A stretch of DNA of 64,000 bases from JAHFUS01 sp035689115 (GCA_035689115.1 DASSMA010000049.1:1-64000); one strand, 5' to 3'; shown: positions 36,758 to 45,814, counted from the first letter of the stretch. The notes: generated by a model from the letters alone, not told the origin. Numbers and translations are program-made.

Positions 36758-38085
36758 CGGGGGACCGCCATGACGGGAAGGCAGCCGGCGCCCCGGCCGA
36801 CGCGGGCCAGGCCGGCCAGGTCGCCGTCGATGAAGGACGTGATCGGGTTGCCGGCGTCGCCGGTGGCGTTCATGACCTCGGGCGTGTCGTTGGCGTGGTC
36901 GAGGCCGACGGCGTGACCCAGCTCGTGGAGCAGGACACCGGTCTGCACGGCGTCGCCGCCGAAGGCGGTCAGCTCCCGGGAAGGGAAGGCGAAACCGGTG
37001 ACCGCCTGCGTGGGGTCGTGGCCGTTGTTGACGAAGTTGAAGCCGCCGAGCCCGGCCGCCCCGCCGATGCTGGACGGAGCCACCCAGGCGATGAGCAGCG
37101 GCGCGAACCGGTTGGTGCCGTAGCGGGGCTGGACGATCGGCCGGTCCGGGTCGCCCGCCTCGTCGGTGAGCCCCTCGAAGGTGAACGACATGCCGGTGGC
37201 GCGGCTGACCTGGTCCACCGCCGCCTGGGCCAGGGCCACGGCGTTGGGCGGCCCGCCGGCCGGATTGACGACGTAGTGGATCGCCGCGCACGGGTTCCAC
37301 CGCACCGGGCGGCAGCCGCCGGCGTCGGACTCGAAGGCGTAGGACGCGCCGCCCGGGAAGGCGTAGACGAGCCCGTCGCTGCCCGCCAGCCGGTAGCCGC
37401 CGCCCTGTCTGGAGGTGCTGATCCCGACGACCTTGCCCGGGAGGCAGCGCCCGCCCATGGACCCGTAGGTCGGGGCGTTGAAGGCGAAGACCCCGCCGTC
37501 GGCGGCAACCATCCAGTAGCCGGCGCCGGATGGCAGGGCGGCCATGCCGACGACGGGCTGGTTGAGGACGATGGCGCCGGTGGACCCGTGGAAGCCGGCG
37601 TCGCCGAAGGCGAAGATGCCGCCGTCGGAGGCGACGAGCCAGTAGCCGGCCCCCGAGGGCGTGGCCGCCATGCCGACGATCGGCTGGTTGAGCCGGATGT
37701 TCCCGGTGGAGCCGAAGAAGGCGGCGTCGCCGAAGGCGAAGATCCCGCCGTCGGAGGCGACGAGCCAGTAGCCGTTGCCGCTCCGGGTGGCAGCCATGCC
37801 CACGATCGGCCTGTTGAGGGTCATGGCGCCGGTGGATCCCTGGAACGCGGCGTCGCCGTAGGCGAAGATCCCGCCGTCCGACGCCACCAGCCAGTAGCCG
37901 AGGGCCGACGCGGTGGTGGCCATGCCGACCACCGGCTTGCTGAGGCCGCCGCCGACGACGGCGCCCTGGTACGTGCCGTCGGGCGGCGTCGGGGGGACGG
38001 CGGCGGCCGGTCGGGCGTACCCCACCGTCGTGGCCGCGACGGTCAGCAGAACGGCCAGCGCGGGCAGAAGGCGGCGGGAGTGCAT
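36754..38085 (-). CDS. Secreted propeller-repeat protein fused to a matrixin-like metalloprotease
   Basis: 443 residues from ATG 38085; signal peptide about 1-30. Five blades of about 36 residues (about 40-225) repeat PIVGMAATPSGAGYWLVASDGGIFAFGDA-x-F-x-GSTG. The C-terminal part (about 270-443) begins WNPCAAIHYVVNP, and HELGHAVGLDH gives the HExxHxxGxxH zinc motif of metzincins, with a Met-turn candidate in VMNATGD. The repeats may bind carbohydrate or protein and deliver the protease. Blades of this type are, in my memory, frequent in Acidimicrobiia. Overlaps the AMIN lipoprotein gene by 4 nt. Confidence 0.85.
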   Translation of the reverse strand: MHSRRLLPALAVLLTVAATTVGYARPAAAVPPTPPDGTYQGAVVGGGLSKPVVGMATTASALGYWLVASDGGIFAYGDAAFQGSTGAMTLNRPIVGMAATRSGNGYWLVASDGGIFAFGDAAFFGSTGNIRLNQPIVGMAATPSGAGYWLVASDGGIFAFGDAGFHGSTGAIVLNQPVVGMAALPSGAGYWMVAADGGVFAFNAPTYGSMGGRCLPGKVVGISTSRQGGGYRLAGSDGLVYAFPGGASYAFESDAGGCRPVRWNPCAAIHYVVNPAGGPPNAVALAQAAVDQVSRATGMSFTFEGLTDEAGDPDRPIVQPRYGTNRFAPLLIAWVAPSSIGGAAGLGGFNFVNNGHDPTQAVTGFAFPSRELTAFGGDAVQTGVLLHELGHAVGLDHANDTPEVMNATGDAGNPITSFIDGDLAGLARVGRGAGCLPVMAVPR

Positions 38086-38144
38086 GGCGGCCAGTCTGCC
38101 CTTCCAGGCCGGACCCGTACACGCGGGCACTGAATGGCCACCCC

Positions 38145-38150
38145 TAGAAT
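38145..38150 (+). promoter_or_regulatory. -10 box (TAGAAT) of leaderless lemA
   Basis: Six nucleotides before GTG 38157. Confidence 0.55.
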
Positions 38151-38156
38151 CGGGTC

Positions 38157-38708
38157 GTGGCCGTCGTATTCGTCGTCCTCGCCGTGGTCGTCCTCGCCGG
38201 CCTCTACTTCGTGTTCCAGTACAACGGGCTGGTCAAGCTCCGGAACCGGATCGAGGCGGCGTGGTCCCAGATCGACGTCCAGCTCCAGCGCCGGTACGAC
38301 CTCGTCCCGAATCTGGTGGAGACGGTGAAGGGCTACGCCGCCCACGAGAAGCAGGTGTTCGAGCGCGTCACCACCGCCCGGACGGCCGCCATCGACGCCA
38401 AGGGGGTGGCCGAGCAGGCCAAGGCGGAGAGCGGTTTCACCACCGCCCTGAAGTCGCTGTTCGCCGTGTCCGAGGCCTATCCCGAGCTCAAGGCCAACGA
38501 GAACTTCCTCGCCCTCCAGGAGGAGCTCACCGGGACGGAGGGCCGCATCGCCTACGCCCGGCAGTACTACAACGACATCGTGCAGAGCTACAACAGCAGG
38601 GTGCAGTCGTTCCCGAGCAACCTCGTGGCCAATGCGTTCCACTTCACCCAGCGCGAGTACTTCGAGGCCGACGACAGCTCGCGGCCCCCCGTGCAAGTGA
38701 AGTTCTGA
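38157..38708 (+). CDS. lemA: LemA family protein
   Basis: 183 residues. One N-terminal helix (VVFVVLAVVVLAGLYFVFQYN), then the LemA core VKLRNRIEAAWSQIDVQLQRRYDLVPNLVETVKGYAAHE and YNDIVQSYNSRVQSFPSNLVA. A four-helix bundle facing outside the membrane; role unclear, but the gene is very often beside htpX-type proteases, as here (10 nt downstream). Confidence 0.92.
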   Translation: MAVVFVVLAVVVLAGLYFVFQYNGLVKLRNRIEAAWSQIDVQLQRRYDLVPNLVETVKGYAAHEKQVFERVTTARTAAIDAKGVAEQAKAESGFTTALKSLFAVSEAYPELKANENFLALQEELTGTEGRIAYARQYYNDIVQSYNSRVQSFPSNLVANAFHFTQREYFEADDSSRPPVQVKF

Positions 38709-38718
38709 GCGGCCGCCG

Positions 38719-39630
38719 TTGTACGACCAGGTCACCACCAACAAGCGCCGGTCCGCGCTCCTCGTCGCCGGCTTCGTCGTCGTCGTCGTGGCGGCCGCCT
38801 GGGCGTTCAACCTCCTGGTCGGCGGCGGCCCCGTGGGCGTGGCGTTCGCCCTGGTGGTCGCCGGCGCCATCGCCTTCGGGTCGTACTGGAAGTCCGACGC
38901 CCTCGCCCTGGCCATGAGCCACGCCCGCCCCGCCGACCCGATCCAGTACGCCCGCCTGCACAACCTGGTGGAGGGGCTGTGCATCGCCGCCGGCCTGCCC
39001 AAGCCCCGGGTCTACGTGGTGGAGGACGACGCGCCGAACGCCTTCGCCACCGGCAGGGACCCGAAGCACGCGGCCGTCGCCGTCACCACCGGGCTCATGG
39101 CCAAGCTGAACCGCATCGAGCTCGAGGGCGTGCTCGCCCACGAACTGAGCCATGTGAAGAACTACGACATCCTCGTCTCGACGCTGGCCGTCACCATGGT
39201 TGGGCTGTTGGCCCTGCTCTCCGACTGGGCGCTGCGCTTCCTGTGGTGGGGCGGGCCGCGCCACCGCGACGACCGGTCGGGCAACAGCGGCGGGGTGGGC
39301 GCCATCCTCTCCGTCGTGGGCTTCGCCCTGCTGCTCCTGGCACCGCTCATCGGCCGCCTGATGCAGTTCGCCGTCAGCCGGCGCCGGGAGTCGCTGGCCG
39401 ACATGACCGGCGTGTCGCTCACCCGCTACCCGCCCGGGCTGGCGTCGGCCCTGGAGAAGCTGCGGGACGACCAGACGGTGGTCCACTCGGCGTCGCGCGC
39501 CACCGCCCATCTGTGGATCGAGTCGCCGGTGCCCCGCGACGAGTCGGAGGGCAAGCTGGCGTGGGTCGGCCGCCTCTTCGACACCCACCCGCCGCTCGAG
39601 GAGCGCATCCAGGCTCTCCGCGAGTTGTAG
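38719..39630 (+). CDS. htpX: HtpX-family membrane M48 metallopeptidase
   Basis: 303 residues from TTG 38719. Two N-terminal helices, then LAHELSHVKNYDIL (HExxH), two further helices (about 155-215) and SRRRESLADMTGVSLTRYP with the third zinc ligand Glu. It degrades damaged membrane proteins from the cytosolic side. Forms an operon with lemA. Confidence 0.9.
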   Translation: MYDQVTTNKRRSALLVAGFVVVVVAAAWAFNLLVGGGPVGVAFALVVAGAIAFGSYWKSDALALAMSHARPADPIQYARLHNLVEGLCIAAGLPKPRVYVVEDDAPNAFATGRDPKHAAVAVTTGLMAKLNRIELEGVLAHELSHVKNYDILVSTLAVTMVGLLALLSDWALRFLWWGGPRHRDDRSGNSGGVGAILSVVGFALLLLAPLIGRLMQFAVSRRRESLADMTGVSLTRYPPGLASALEKLRDDQTVVHSASRATAHLWIESPVPRDESEGKLAWVGRLFDTHPPLEERIQALREL

Positions 39631-39656
39631 GGCCCGCCGAAGATCCGGCGCGGCCG

Positions 39657-39662
39657 TAGAAT
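39657..39662 (+). promoter_or_regulatory. -10 box (TAGAAT) of leaderless pdxS
   Basis: Eight nucleotides before ATG 39671. Confidence 0.5.
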
Positions 39663-39670
39663 CGACGGCG

Positions 39671-40564
39671 ATGCCCGACGTTCCCGCTCCCACCACCGGC
39701 ACCGCACGCGTCAAGCGGGGGCTGGCCGAGATGCTGCGCGGCGGCGTGATCATGGACGTGGTCACCCCCGAGCAGGCCAAGGTCGCCGAGGACGCCGGCG
39801 CCGTCGCGGTCATGGCCCTGGAGCGGGTGCCGGCCGACATCCGGCGCGACGGCGGCGTGGCCCGCATGAGCGACCCGGCGATGATCGAGGGGATCATGGC
39901 GGCCGTCACCATCCCGGTGATGGCCAAGGCCCGCATCGGCCACATCGGCGAGGCCCAGGTGCTGGAAGCGCTCGGCGTCGACTTCATCGACGAGTCCGAG
40001 GTGCTCACGCCGGCCGACCAGGCGCACCACATCGACAAATGGCCGTTCACGGTGCCCTTCGTCTGCGGCGCCACCAACCTGGGCGAGGCCTTGCGCCGCA
40101 TTTCCGAGGGGGCGGCCATGATCCGCTCCAAGGGCGAGGCGGGTACCGGCGACGTGCAGGAGGCGGTGCGCCACCTCCGGTCGATCCTGGGCGACATCCG
40201 GAAGATCACCACCGCCGACCCGGCCGAGCTGTACGGGTGGGCCAAGCAGCTCCAGGCCCCGGTCGCGCTGGTGCAGGAGCTGGCCGAGACCGGGAAGCTG
40301 CCGGTGCCGCTGTTCTGCGCCGGCGGCATCGCCACGCCGGCCGACGCCTCGCTGGTCATGCAGCTGGGCGCCGAGGCCGTGTTTGTCGGCTCGGGGATCT
40401 TCAAGTCGTCCGACCCGCCGCGGATGGCCACCGCCATCGTGGAGGCCACCACCCACTTCCGCGACGCCGCCATCGTGGCCAAGGTCAGCCGGGGACTGGG
40501 CGAGGCCATGCGCGGGGTGGACGCGGCCACGGTCGACGTGAAGCTCGCCGATCGGGGCTGGTGA
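39671..40564 (+). CDS. pdxS: Pyridoxal 5'-phosphate synthase, lyase subunit
   Basis: 297 residues. TIM barrel with GGVIMDVVTPEQAKVAEDAGA, ALERVPADIRRDGG, KARIGHIGEAQVLEALGVDFIDESEVL (active-site Lys) and FCAGGIATPADASLVMQLGAEAVFVGSGIF (phosphate loop). It builds PLP from ribose 5-phosphate, glyceraldehyde 3-phosphate and ammonia supplied by PdxT, encoded 19 nt downstream. Confidence 0.96.
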   Translation: MPDVPAPTTGTARVKRGLAEMLRGGVIMDVVTPEQAKVAEDAGAVAVMALERVPADIRRDGGVARMSDPAMIEGIMAAVTIPVMAKARIGHIGEAQVLEALGVDFIDESEVLTPADQAHHIDKWPFTVPFVCGATNLGEALRRISEGAAMIRSKGEAGTGDVQEAVRHLRSILGDIRKITTADPAELYGWAKQLQAPVALVQELAETGKLPVPLFCAGGIATPADASLVMQLGAEAVFVGSGIFKSSDPPRMATAIVEATTHFRDAAIVAKVSRGLGEAMRGVDAATVDVKLADRGW

Positions 40565-40582
40565 TGACCCAGAGGCCCCCAG

Positions 40583-41161
40583 GTGAAGGTCGGGGTCCTG
40601 GCTCTCCAGGGCGACGTCGCCGAGCACGCCTCGGCGCTGGCTGACTGCGGCGCCCACGTCGTCGAGGTCCGCTCGCCCGGCCATCTGGCCGGCGTCGACG
40701 GCATGGTCCTGCCGGGCGGCGAGTCCACCACCATCTCCATGCTGCTGCAGCGGGCCGGGCTGTTCGAGCCGCTGGCCGAGCGGCTGGCCGGTGGGCTGCC
40801 GGCCTTCGGCACCTGCGCCGGCATGATCCTGCTGGCCGCCGACGTGCTCGACGGTCGCCCCGACCAGCGGAGCTTCGCCGCCATCGACGTCGGTGTGCGC
40901 CGCAACGCCTTCGGCCGCCAGGTGCAGTCCTTCGAGGCCGACCTCGAGGTCGCCGGCCTGGCCGGCGGGCCGCTCGACGCCGTGTTCATCCGCGCGCCGG
41001 TCGTGGAGCGGGTGGGCCCGGGCGTGGACGTGCTGGCCGCCGTCGACGGCCGGCCCGTGCTGTGCCGGCAGGGGCCGGTGCTGGTGTCGTCGTTCCACCC
41101 GGAGCTGTCGGGGGACCTGCGTCTCCACCGGCTGTTCCTCGACCTCTGCGAGGCGAACTGA
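40583..41161 (+). CDS. pdxT: Pyridoxal 5'-phosphate synthase, glutaminase subunit
   Basis: 192 residues from GTG 40583. Class I glutaminase: VGVLALQGDVAEH, GMVLPGGESTTISMLLQ, nucleophile Cys in FGTCAGMILLA, and the His-Glu pair in SSFHPELSGD. Releases ammonia from Gln for PdxS. Its TGA overlaps the ATG of yebC (TGATG). Confidence 0.95.
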   Translation: MKVGVLALQGDVAEHASALADCGAHVVEVRSPGHLAGVDGMVLPGGESTTISMLLQRAGLFEPLAERLAGGLPAFGTCAGMILLAADVLDGRPDQRSFAAIDVGVRRNAFGRQVQSFEADLEVAGLAGGPLDAVFIRAPVVERVGPGVDVLAAVDGRPVLCRQGPVLVSSFHPELSGDLRLHRLFLDLCEAN

Positions 41162-41913
41162 TGTCCGGACACTCCAAGTGGGCCACCATCAAGCACAAGA
41201 AGGGAGCCCAGGACAAGGCGCGGGGCAAGCTCTTCGCCAAGCTCATCCGCCAGGTCGAGGTGGCCGCCAGGGAGGGCGGCGGCGACGTCACCGCCAACGC
41301 CACCCTGCGCACCATGGTGCAGAAGGCGCGCGACGCCTCGGTGCCGACCGACACCATCGACCGGGCCATCAAGCGGGGCACCGGCGAGTTGGAGGGCGTG
41401 CGCTACGAGCCCATCAACTACGAGGGCTACGCCCCGGGCGGGGTGGCGCTCATCGTCGAGTGCCTCACCGACAACCGCAACCGCACCGGCTCGGAGATCC
41501 GCTCCACCTTCAGCCGCAACGGCGGGTCGATGGCCGAGCCGGGTGCCGTGGCCTGGCAGTTCAACCGCCAGGGCGTGATCACCCTGCCCAAGTCGGCCGG
41601 CGGCGAGGAGGACCTCATGATGGCGGCCCTGGAGGCGGGCGCCGAGGACCTGGCCGACCTGGGCGAGGTGTGGCAGGTCACCTGCGCGCCGGGCGACCTG
41701 GGCGCCGTGCGCAAGGGCCTGGAGGACGCCGGCATCGCCGTCGAGTCGTCGGACCTCATCCTGGCCCCCACCACCCTCGTGCCCATCGAGGAGGAGGGTG
41801 AGGCCCGCCGGGTCCTGCGCCTCCTCGAGCTGCTCGAGGACCACGACGACGTGCAGAACGTCTACGCCAACTTCGACATCCCCGACCGCATCATCGAGCT
41901 CGTGGAGGCCTAG
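41161..41913 (+). CDS. yebC: YebC/PmpR-family protein
   Basis: 250 residues, typical for the family. Starts MSGHSKWATIKHKKGAQDKARGKLFAKLIR, with GSEIRSTFSRNGGSMAEPGAVAWQF and the C-terminal EDHDDVQNVYANFDI. YebC proteins are described as transcriptional regulators and, more recently, as factors that relieve ribosome stalling. Position before ruvC matches other Actinobacteria, although two genes intervene here. Confidence 0.94.
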   Translation: MSGHSKWATIKHKKGAQDKARGKLFAKLIRQVEVAAREGGGDVTANATLRTMVQKARDASVPTDTIDRAIKRGTGELEGVRYEPINYEGYAPGGVALIVECLTDNRNRTGSEIRSTFSRNGGSMAEPGAVAWQFNRQGVITLPKSAGGEEDLMMAALEAGAEDLADLGEVWQVTCAPGDLGAVRKGLEDAGIAVESSDLILAPTTLVPIEEEGEARRVLRLLELLEDHDDVQNVYANFDIPDRIIELVEA

Positions 41914-42003
41914 GAGCCTGGTGTCTTTCGCGTTCGGCGCTCCGCGCCGAGGGGCCGACCTACCCCTGACCAGCGCCTCTGCAGAGCAGACGAACTGCGT
42001 CTC

Positions 42004-43059
42004 CTAGGAGCTCTGGTCGGCGAAGCGGCGCGCGGCGCGCACCGGTTCTGCGACCAGAGGCGCGGTGGGGAGGCGCCGGCGCACGACGGCGGCGTAGTAG
42101 ACGGCCACCGGGAAGCCCACCAGGAACGGGGCCGCCACCGCCGGCGCGGTGACCCAGGTGGTGCGCCGCAGGCGGGCGGCGTCCCACTGCCAGGCCGGGC
42201 GCACCGAGGCGTCGACGGCGGCCCACAGGGGGGCGCCGACCAGCACGACCAGCAGGAGGGTGGCGCCGAGGGCCTCGTTGCTGAACTGGAGGAGCTTGAG
42301 GGCCGAGGCCAGCAGGATGACCACCAGGGCGGGGCGGATCACCACGTCCGGGGCGCGGGAGGACACCCGGGCGCCCAGGTAGACGCCGGGAAGGCTCCCG
42401 ACCAGCAGCGAGCCGGTGAGGCCCACGTCGACGTGCCCGAACAGGGCGTGGCTCAGGGTGGCCGCGCCCACCAGCGGGATGGCCTGGACCAGGTCGGTGC
42501 CCACCAGCTCCCGGGCCGAGAGCTGCGGATACAGCAGCAGCAGCATGACGATCATGAGCGAGCCGGAGCCGACGGAGGTCATGCCGACGATGAAGCCGCC
42601 GGCCACGCCGATGAGCACGGTGGCCACCCGCTTGAGGGCCACCGGGGGGCGGTCGTCGCCACCAGGGCGGGACCGCAGGCCGAGCAGGGCCCGGGCCACC
42701 ATGGCGGCGGCTGCCACCACCAGGGCCCAGCCGAGCAGCGACTTGATGCGCAGCGACACCTCGGGCCCGTCGCCCAGGTGGTTCAGCACGAAGACGCCCG
42801 CGGCCGCCGCCGGCACCGAGCCGATGCAGAGCCAGCGGGCCAGGCCCCAGTTCACCGTGCCCTTCCGGAAGTGGACGGTGGCGCCCACCGGCTTCATCAC
42901 CAGCGAGGCGAGGAGGTCGCTCGACACGGCGGTACCGGGGTGGACGCCGAACACCAGGACCAGGATCGGGGTCATCAGGGCGCCACCACCCATGCCGGTG
43001 AGGCCCACCGTGAAGCCGACGAGGGCGCCGGCCGCGGCCAGCGCGGCGTCGAAGTGCAC
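42004..43059 (-). CDS. TauE/SafE-family sulfite/organosulfonate exporter
   Basis: 351 residues from GTG 43059 (GGAAGGAGG upstream). Eight to nine helices with the two family glycine motifs, VGFTVGLTGMGGGALMTPILVLVFGV and AGGFIVGMTSVGSGSLMIVMLLLLYP. The C-terminal part (about 240-351) carries two extra helices. Substrate unknown; related proteins move sulfite, sulfoacetate or other small anions. It points the opposite way from its neighbours. Confidence 0.85.
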   Translation of the reverse strand: MHFDAALAAAGALVGFTVGLTGMGGGALMTPILVLVFGVHPGTAVSSDLLASLVMKPVGATVHFRKGTVNWGLARWLCIGSVPAAAAGVFVLNHLGDGPEVSLRIKSLLGWALVVAAAAMVARALLGLRSRPGGDDRPPVALKRVATVLIGVAGGFIVGMTSVGSGSLMIVMLLLLYPQLSARELVGTDLVQAIPLVGAATLSHALFGHVDVGLTGSLLVGSLPGVYLGARVSSRAPDVVIRPALVVILLASALKLLQFSNEALGATLLLVVLVGAPLWAAVDASVRPAWQWDAARLRRTTWVTAPAVAAPFLVGFPVAVYYAAVVRRRLPTAPLVAEPVRAARRFADQSS

Positions 43060-43162
43060 CCCCGCCTCCTTCCCGACAAAGCCGATCGGCTCAGTCGGGA
43101 ATCAAGCTACCACGGCGCAAATCGGGTGGGCGCGGGCCGTCCCGGCTGTTAAGGATTGAGGG

Positions 43163-43636
43163 GTGCCCGCCCCGTCGGTCGGCGAGATCGCCCCGGACTT
43201 CCTGCTTCCCGGCACGCCGGGCGGGAAGTGCTACTCCCTGGGCGACTTCCGGGGCCGGGTGGTCGTGCTGGTGTTCTACCCGGCCGACGACACCCCGGTG
43301 TGCACCGCCCAGCTGGTCACCTACAACGCCGACCTCGAGCAGTTCGCCGACCTGGGCGCCGAGGTGGTGGCGGTGAGCCCCCAGGATGTGGCAAGCCACG
43401 AGGGCTTCGCCGCCCGCCACGGGCTCGAGTTCCCGCTCCTGTCGGACACCGACAAGCACGTGGGCCGGGCCTACGGGCTGGTGGGGCCGCTCGGGTACTA
43501 CAAGCGGTCGGTGTTCGTGGTCGACGGCAACGGCGTCGTCCGGTATGCCCACCGCTCCAGCCACGGCCTCACCTACCGGCCCACCGAGGAGCTGGTCACG
43601 GCCGTGCGGGAGGCGTCGGCACCAGCCGGCGCCTAG
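43163..43636 (+). CDS. Peroxiredoxin, BCP/AhpC-type, 1-Cys
   Basis: 157 residues from GTG 43163. Thioredoxin fold with APDFLLPGTPGGKCYSLGDFRGRVVVLVFYPADDTPVCTAQ: the peroxidatic Cys sits in TPVCT. Many BCP proteins have a resolving Cys five residues later, but here that position is a Val/Thr region (CTAQLVTYN). It reduces peroxides with an outside thiol, perhaps mycothiol, given the MshC-type gene in the window. Confidence 0.85.
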   Translation: MPAPSVGEIAPDFLLPGTPGGKCYSLGDFRGRVVVLVFYPADDTPVCTAQLVTYNADLEQFADLGAEVVAVSPQDVASHEGFAARHGLEFPLLSDTDKHVGRAYGLVGPLGYYKRSVFVVDGNGVVRYAHRSSHGLTYRPTEELVTAVREASAPAGA

Positions 43637-43675
43637 CCCGGCCCGGGGATCCACCCCGGCCCGGCGCTCGTGGGC

Positions 43676-43681
43676 TACGCT
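43676..43681 (+). promoter_or_regulatory. -10 box (TACGCT) of leaderless ruvC
   Basis: Nine nucleotides before ATG 43691. Confidence 0.4.
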
Positions 43682-43690
43682 TGCGAACGC

Positions 43691-44197
43691 ATGTTCGCAC
43701 TCGGCATCGATCCCGGGGTCTCCCGCTGCGGCTACGGCCTGGTGGAGCGCGAGCGCTCGTCGTACCGGGCGGTGGCGGCGGGCGTCATCACCACCCCGCC
43801 GGCCGACCCGCTGCCCGAGCGCCTGGCGTCGCTCGCCGCCGAGCTGGCCGACCTCCTGGCCCGGCACCGGCCCGAGGTGGTGGTCGTCGAGCGGGTCTTC
43901 TTCCAGACCAACGTGCGCACCGCCATGTCGGTGGGCCAGGCCAGCGGGCTGGCGCTGGCGGCCGCCTCGGCGGCCGGGTGCACGGTCGTCCAGTACACGG
44001 CCAACGAGGTGAAGCAGTCGGTCACGGGCTACGGCGGGGCCGGGAAGGAGCAGGTCCAGCGGATGGTGCAGTCGCTGCTCTCGCTGCCGGAGGTCCCGAA
44101 GCCACCCGACGTGGCCGACGCCCTCGCCCTCGCCCTGTGCCACCTGGCCATGGCGCCCCGGCTGGCCCGCGTCGAGGCGGCGGGGGGGCGGCAGTGA
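43691..44197 (+). CDS. ruvC: Holliday junction resolvase RuvC
   Basis: 168 residues from ATG 43691. RNase H-like fold: GIDPGVSRCGYGLV (first Asp), VVVERVFFQTNVRTAMSVGQASG (Glu) and PPDVADALALALCH (the final Asp pair). It cuts Holliday junctions made mobile by RuvAB. The TGA overlaps the ruvA GTG. An in-frame start at 43670 would only add MGYACER. Confidence 0.95.
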   Translation: MFALGIDPGVSRCGYGLVERERSSYRAVAAGVITTPPADPLPERLASLAAELADLLARHRPEVVVVERVFFQTNVRTAMSVGQASGLALAAASAAGCTVVQYTANEVKQSVTGYGGAGKEQVQRMVQSLLSLPEVPKPPDVADALALALCHLAMAPRLARVEAAGGRQ

Positions 44198-44778
44198 TCG
44201 GCTCGCTGCGGGGCGTCGTCCTCGACCGGCTGCCGCCGGCCGAGCTGCTGCTGGAGGTGGGCGGCGTGGGGTACCGGGTCAGCGTCACCCCCGGCGCCCT
44301 GGGCGCCGGCACCCCCGGCCAGCCCTTGTTCCTCCACGTCCACACCCACGTGCGGGAGGACGCCATCGTGCTCTACGGCTTCCCCACCGCCGACGAGCGG
44401 CGGTGCTTCGAGGCCCTGCTGGGTGCCCACGGGGTGGGGCCGGGGCTGGCCATGGCCATCCTGTCGGTGCTCTCGCCCCAGTCGCTGCGCCGGGCGGTGG
44501 CCACCGAGGACGCCGACGCCCTCACCGCCGTGCCCGGAGTGGGGCGCAAGACGGCGGCCCGGCTCCTGCTCGAGCTCCAGTCGCGCCTCGACCTGCCCCT
44601 CGACGACCTGCCGGCACCGGTGCCCGGCGGCTCGTCCCACGCCGAGGTTCGAGCCGCCCTCGAGGGCCTCGGCTACGGCTCCGACGAGGTGCGCCACGCA
44701 CTCCGGCTCCTGCCCGGGGAGGGCACCGTCGAGGAGCTGCTCACCTCGGCCCTCCGGCAGATGGCGGGCGCTAGATGA
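44194..44778 (+). CDS. ruvA: Holliday junction DNA helicase subunit RuvA
   Basis: 194 residues from GTG 44194 (GTGA overlap with ruvC). OB domain IGSLRGVVLDRLPPAELLLEVGGVGYRV, two helix-hairpin-helix motifs (ALLGAHGVGPGLAMAIL and LTAVPGVGRKTAARLLLEL), and a C-terminal domain III (EVRAALEGLGYGSDEVRHAL) that contacts RuvB. Binds the four-way junction as a tetramer. Confidence 0.95.
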   Translation: MIGSLRGVVLDRLPPAELLLEVGGVGYRVSVTPGALGAGTPGQPLFLHVHTHVREDAIVLYGFPTADERRCFEALLGAHGVGPGLAMAILSVLSPQSLRRAVATEDADALTAVPGVGRKTAARLLLELQSRLDLPLDDLPAPVPGGSSHAEVRAALEGLGYGSDEVRHALRLLPGEGTVEELLTSALRQMAGAR

Positions 44779-45806
44779 GTCCCCGTGAGGAGGTGCTGGC
44801 GGCTGTCGCCACCGACCCCGCCGAGGTGGCCGAGGAGACCACCCTCCGCCCCCGCCGGCTGGCCGAGTTCGTGGGCCAGCGCCAGCTGAAGGAGCACCTC
44901 GACATCGTCCTGGAAGCGGCCCGGCGCCGGCGCCAGTCGGTCGACCACCTGCTCTTCGCCGGTCCTCCCGGGCTGGGGAAGACATCCCTGGCCGGCATCG
45001 TGGCCGCCGAGATGGGCGTCGGTCTGCGGGTCACCTCGGGGCCGGCGCTCATGCGGGCCGGCGACCTGGCCGCCCTCCTCACCGACCTCCACGACGGCGA
45101 CGTGCTGTTCATCGACGAGATCCACCGCCTCGGCCGACCCGTGGAGGAGGTCCTCTACCCGGCCATGGAGGACTTCCAGCTCGACATCGTGCTGGGCAAG
45201 GGCCCGGCCGCCCGCTCCATCCGCCTCGACCTGCCCCGCTTCACCCTGGTGGGCGCCACCACCCGCACCGGCCTGCTCACCGGGCCCCTGCGCGACCGCT
45301 TCGGGCTGGTGGCCCGGCTCGACCACTACCCCGTCGACGACCTGGTGGCCATCGTGGAGCGGGCCGCCCGCATCCTCGGCGTGCCGCTCGACCCCGGCGG
45401 GGCGCGGGAGGTGGCCCGGCGGTCGAGGGGCACGCCCCGCATCGCCAACCGGCTCCTGAAGCGGGTGCGCGACTTCGCCGAGGTGCGGGGCGACGGCGTG
45501 GTCACCGAGGCCATGGCGGCCGCCGGCCTGGTCCTGTTCGGCGTCGACGACCTGGGCCTCGACAAGGTCGACCGCTCGGTCCTGTCCGCCCTGTGCAGCC
45601 GGTTCGGCGGCGGGCCGGTGGGCCTGTCCACCCTGGCTGTCGCCATCGGCGAGGAGTCGGAGACGCTGGAGGACGTGTACGAGCCCTTCCTCCTCCAGCT
45701 CGGGATGCTCAAGCGCACCGCCCGGGGCCGGGTGGCCATGCCGGCGGCGTGGGGCCACCTCGGGCTGGCGCCGCCCCAGGCGGCCACCCTGTTCTCGGCC
45801 GAGTAG
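44775..45806 (+). CDS. ruvB: Holliday junction branch migration ATPase RuvB
   Basis: 343 residues. ATGA overlap with ruvA. AAA+ domain with RPRRLAEFVGQRQLKEHL, Walker A FAGPPGLGKTSLA, Walker B DVLFIDEIHRL, sensor 1 LVGATTRTG, arginine finger near PLRDRFG, and a C-terminal winged helix (RVAMPAAWGHLGL). Drives branch migration with RuvA. Confidence 0.96.
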   Translation: MSPREEVLAAVATDPAEVAEETTLRPRRLAEFVGQRQLKEHLDIVLEAARRRRQSVDHLLFAGPPGLGKTSLAGIVAAEMGVGLRVTSGPALMRAGDLAALLTDLHDGDVLFIDEIHRLGRPVEEVLYPAMEDFQLDIVLGKGPAARSIRLDLPRFTLVGATTRTGLLTGPLRDRFGLVARLDHYPVDDLVAIVERAARILGVPLDPGGAREVARRSRGTPRIANRLLKRVRDFAEVRGDGVVTEAMAAAGLVLFGVDDLGLDKVDRSVLSALCSRFGGGPVGLSTLAVAIGEESETLEDVYEPFLLQLGMLKRTARGRVAMPAAWGHLGLAPPQAATLFSAE

Positions 45807-45814
45807 CCCTTCTC

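Noticed and set aside
38644..41844. Open frame of 1066 codons on the minus strand opposite htpX, pdxS, pdxT and yebC
   Set aside because: It is opposite four well-supported genes, has low-complexity Arg/His/Gly/Gln composition and no domain. High GC content keeps antisense frames open.
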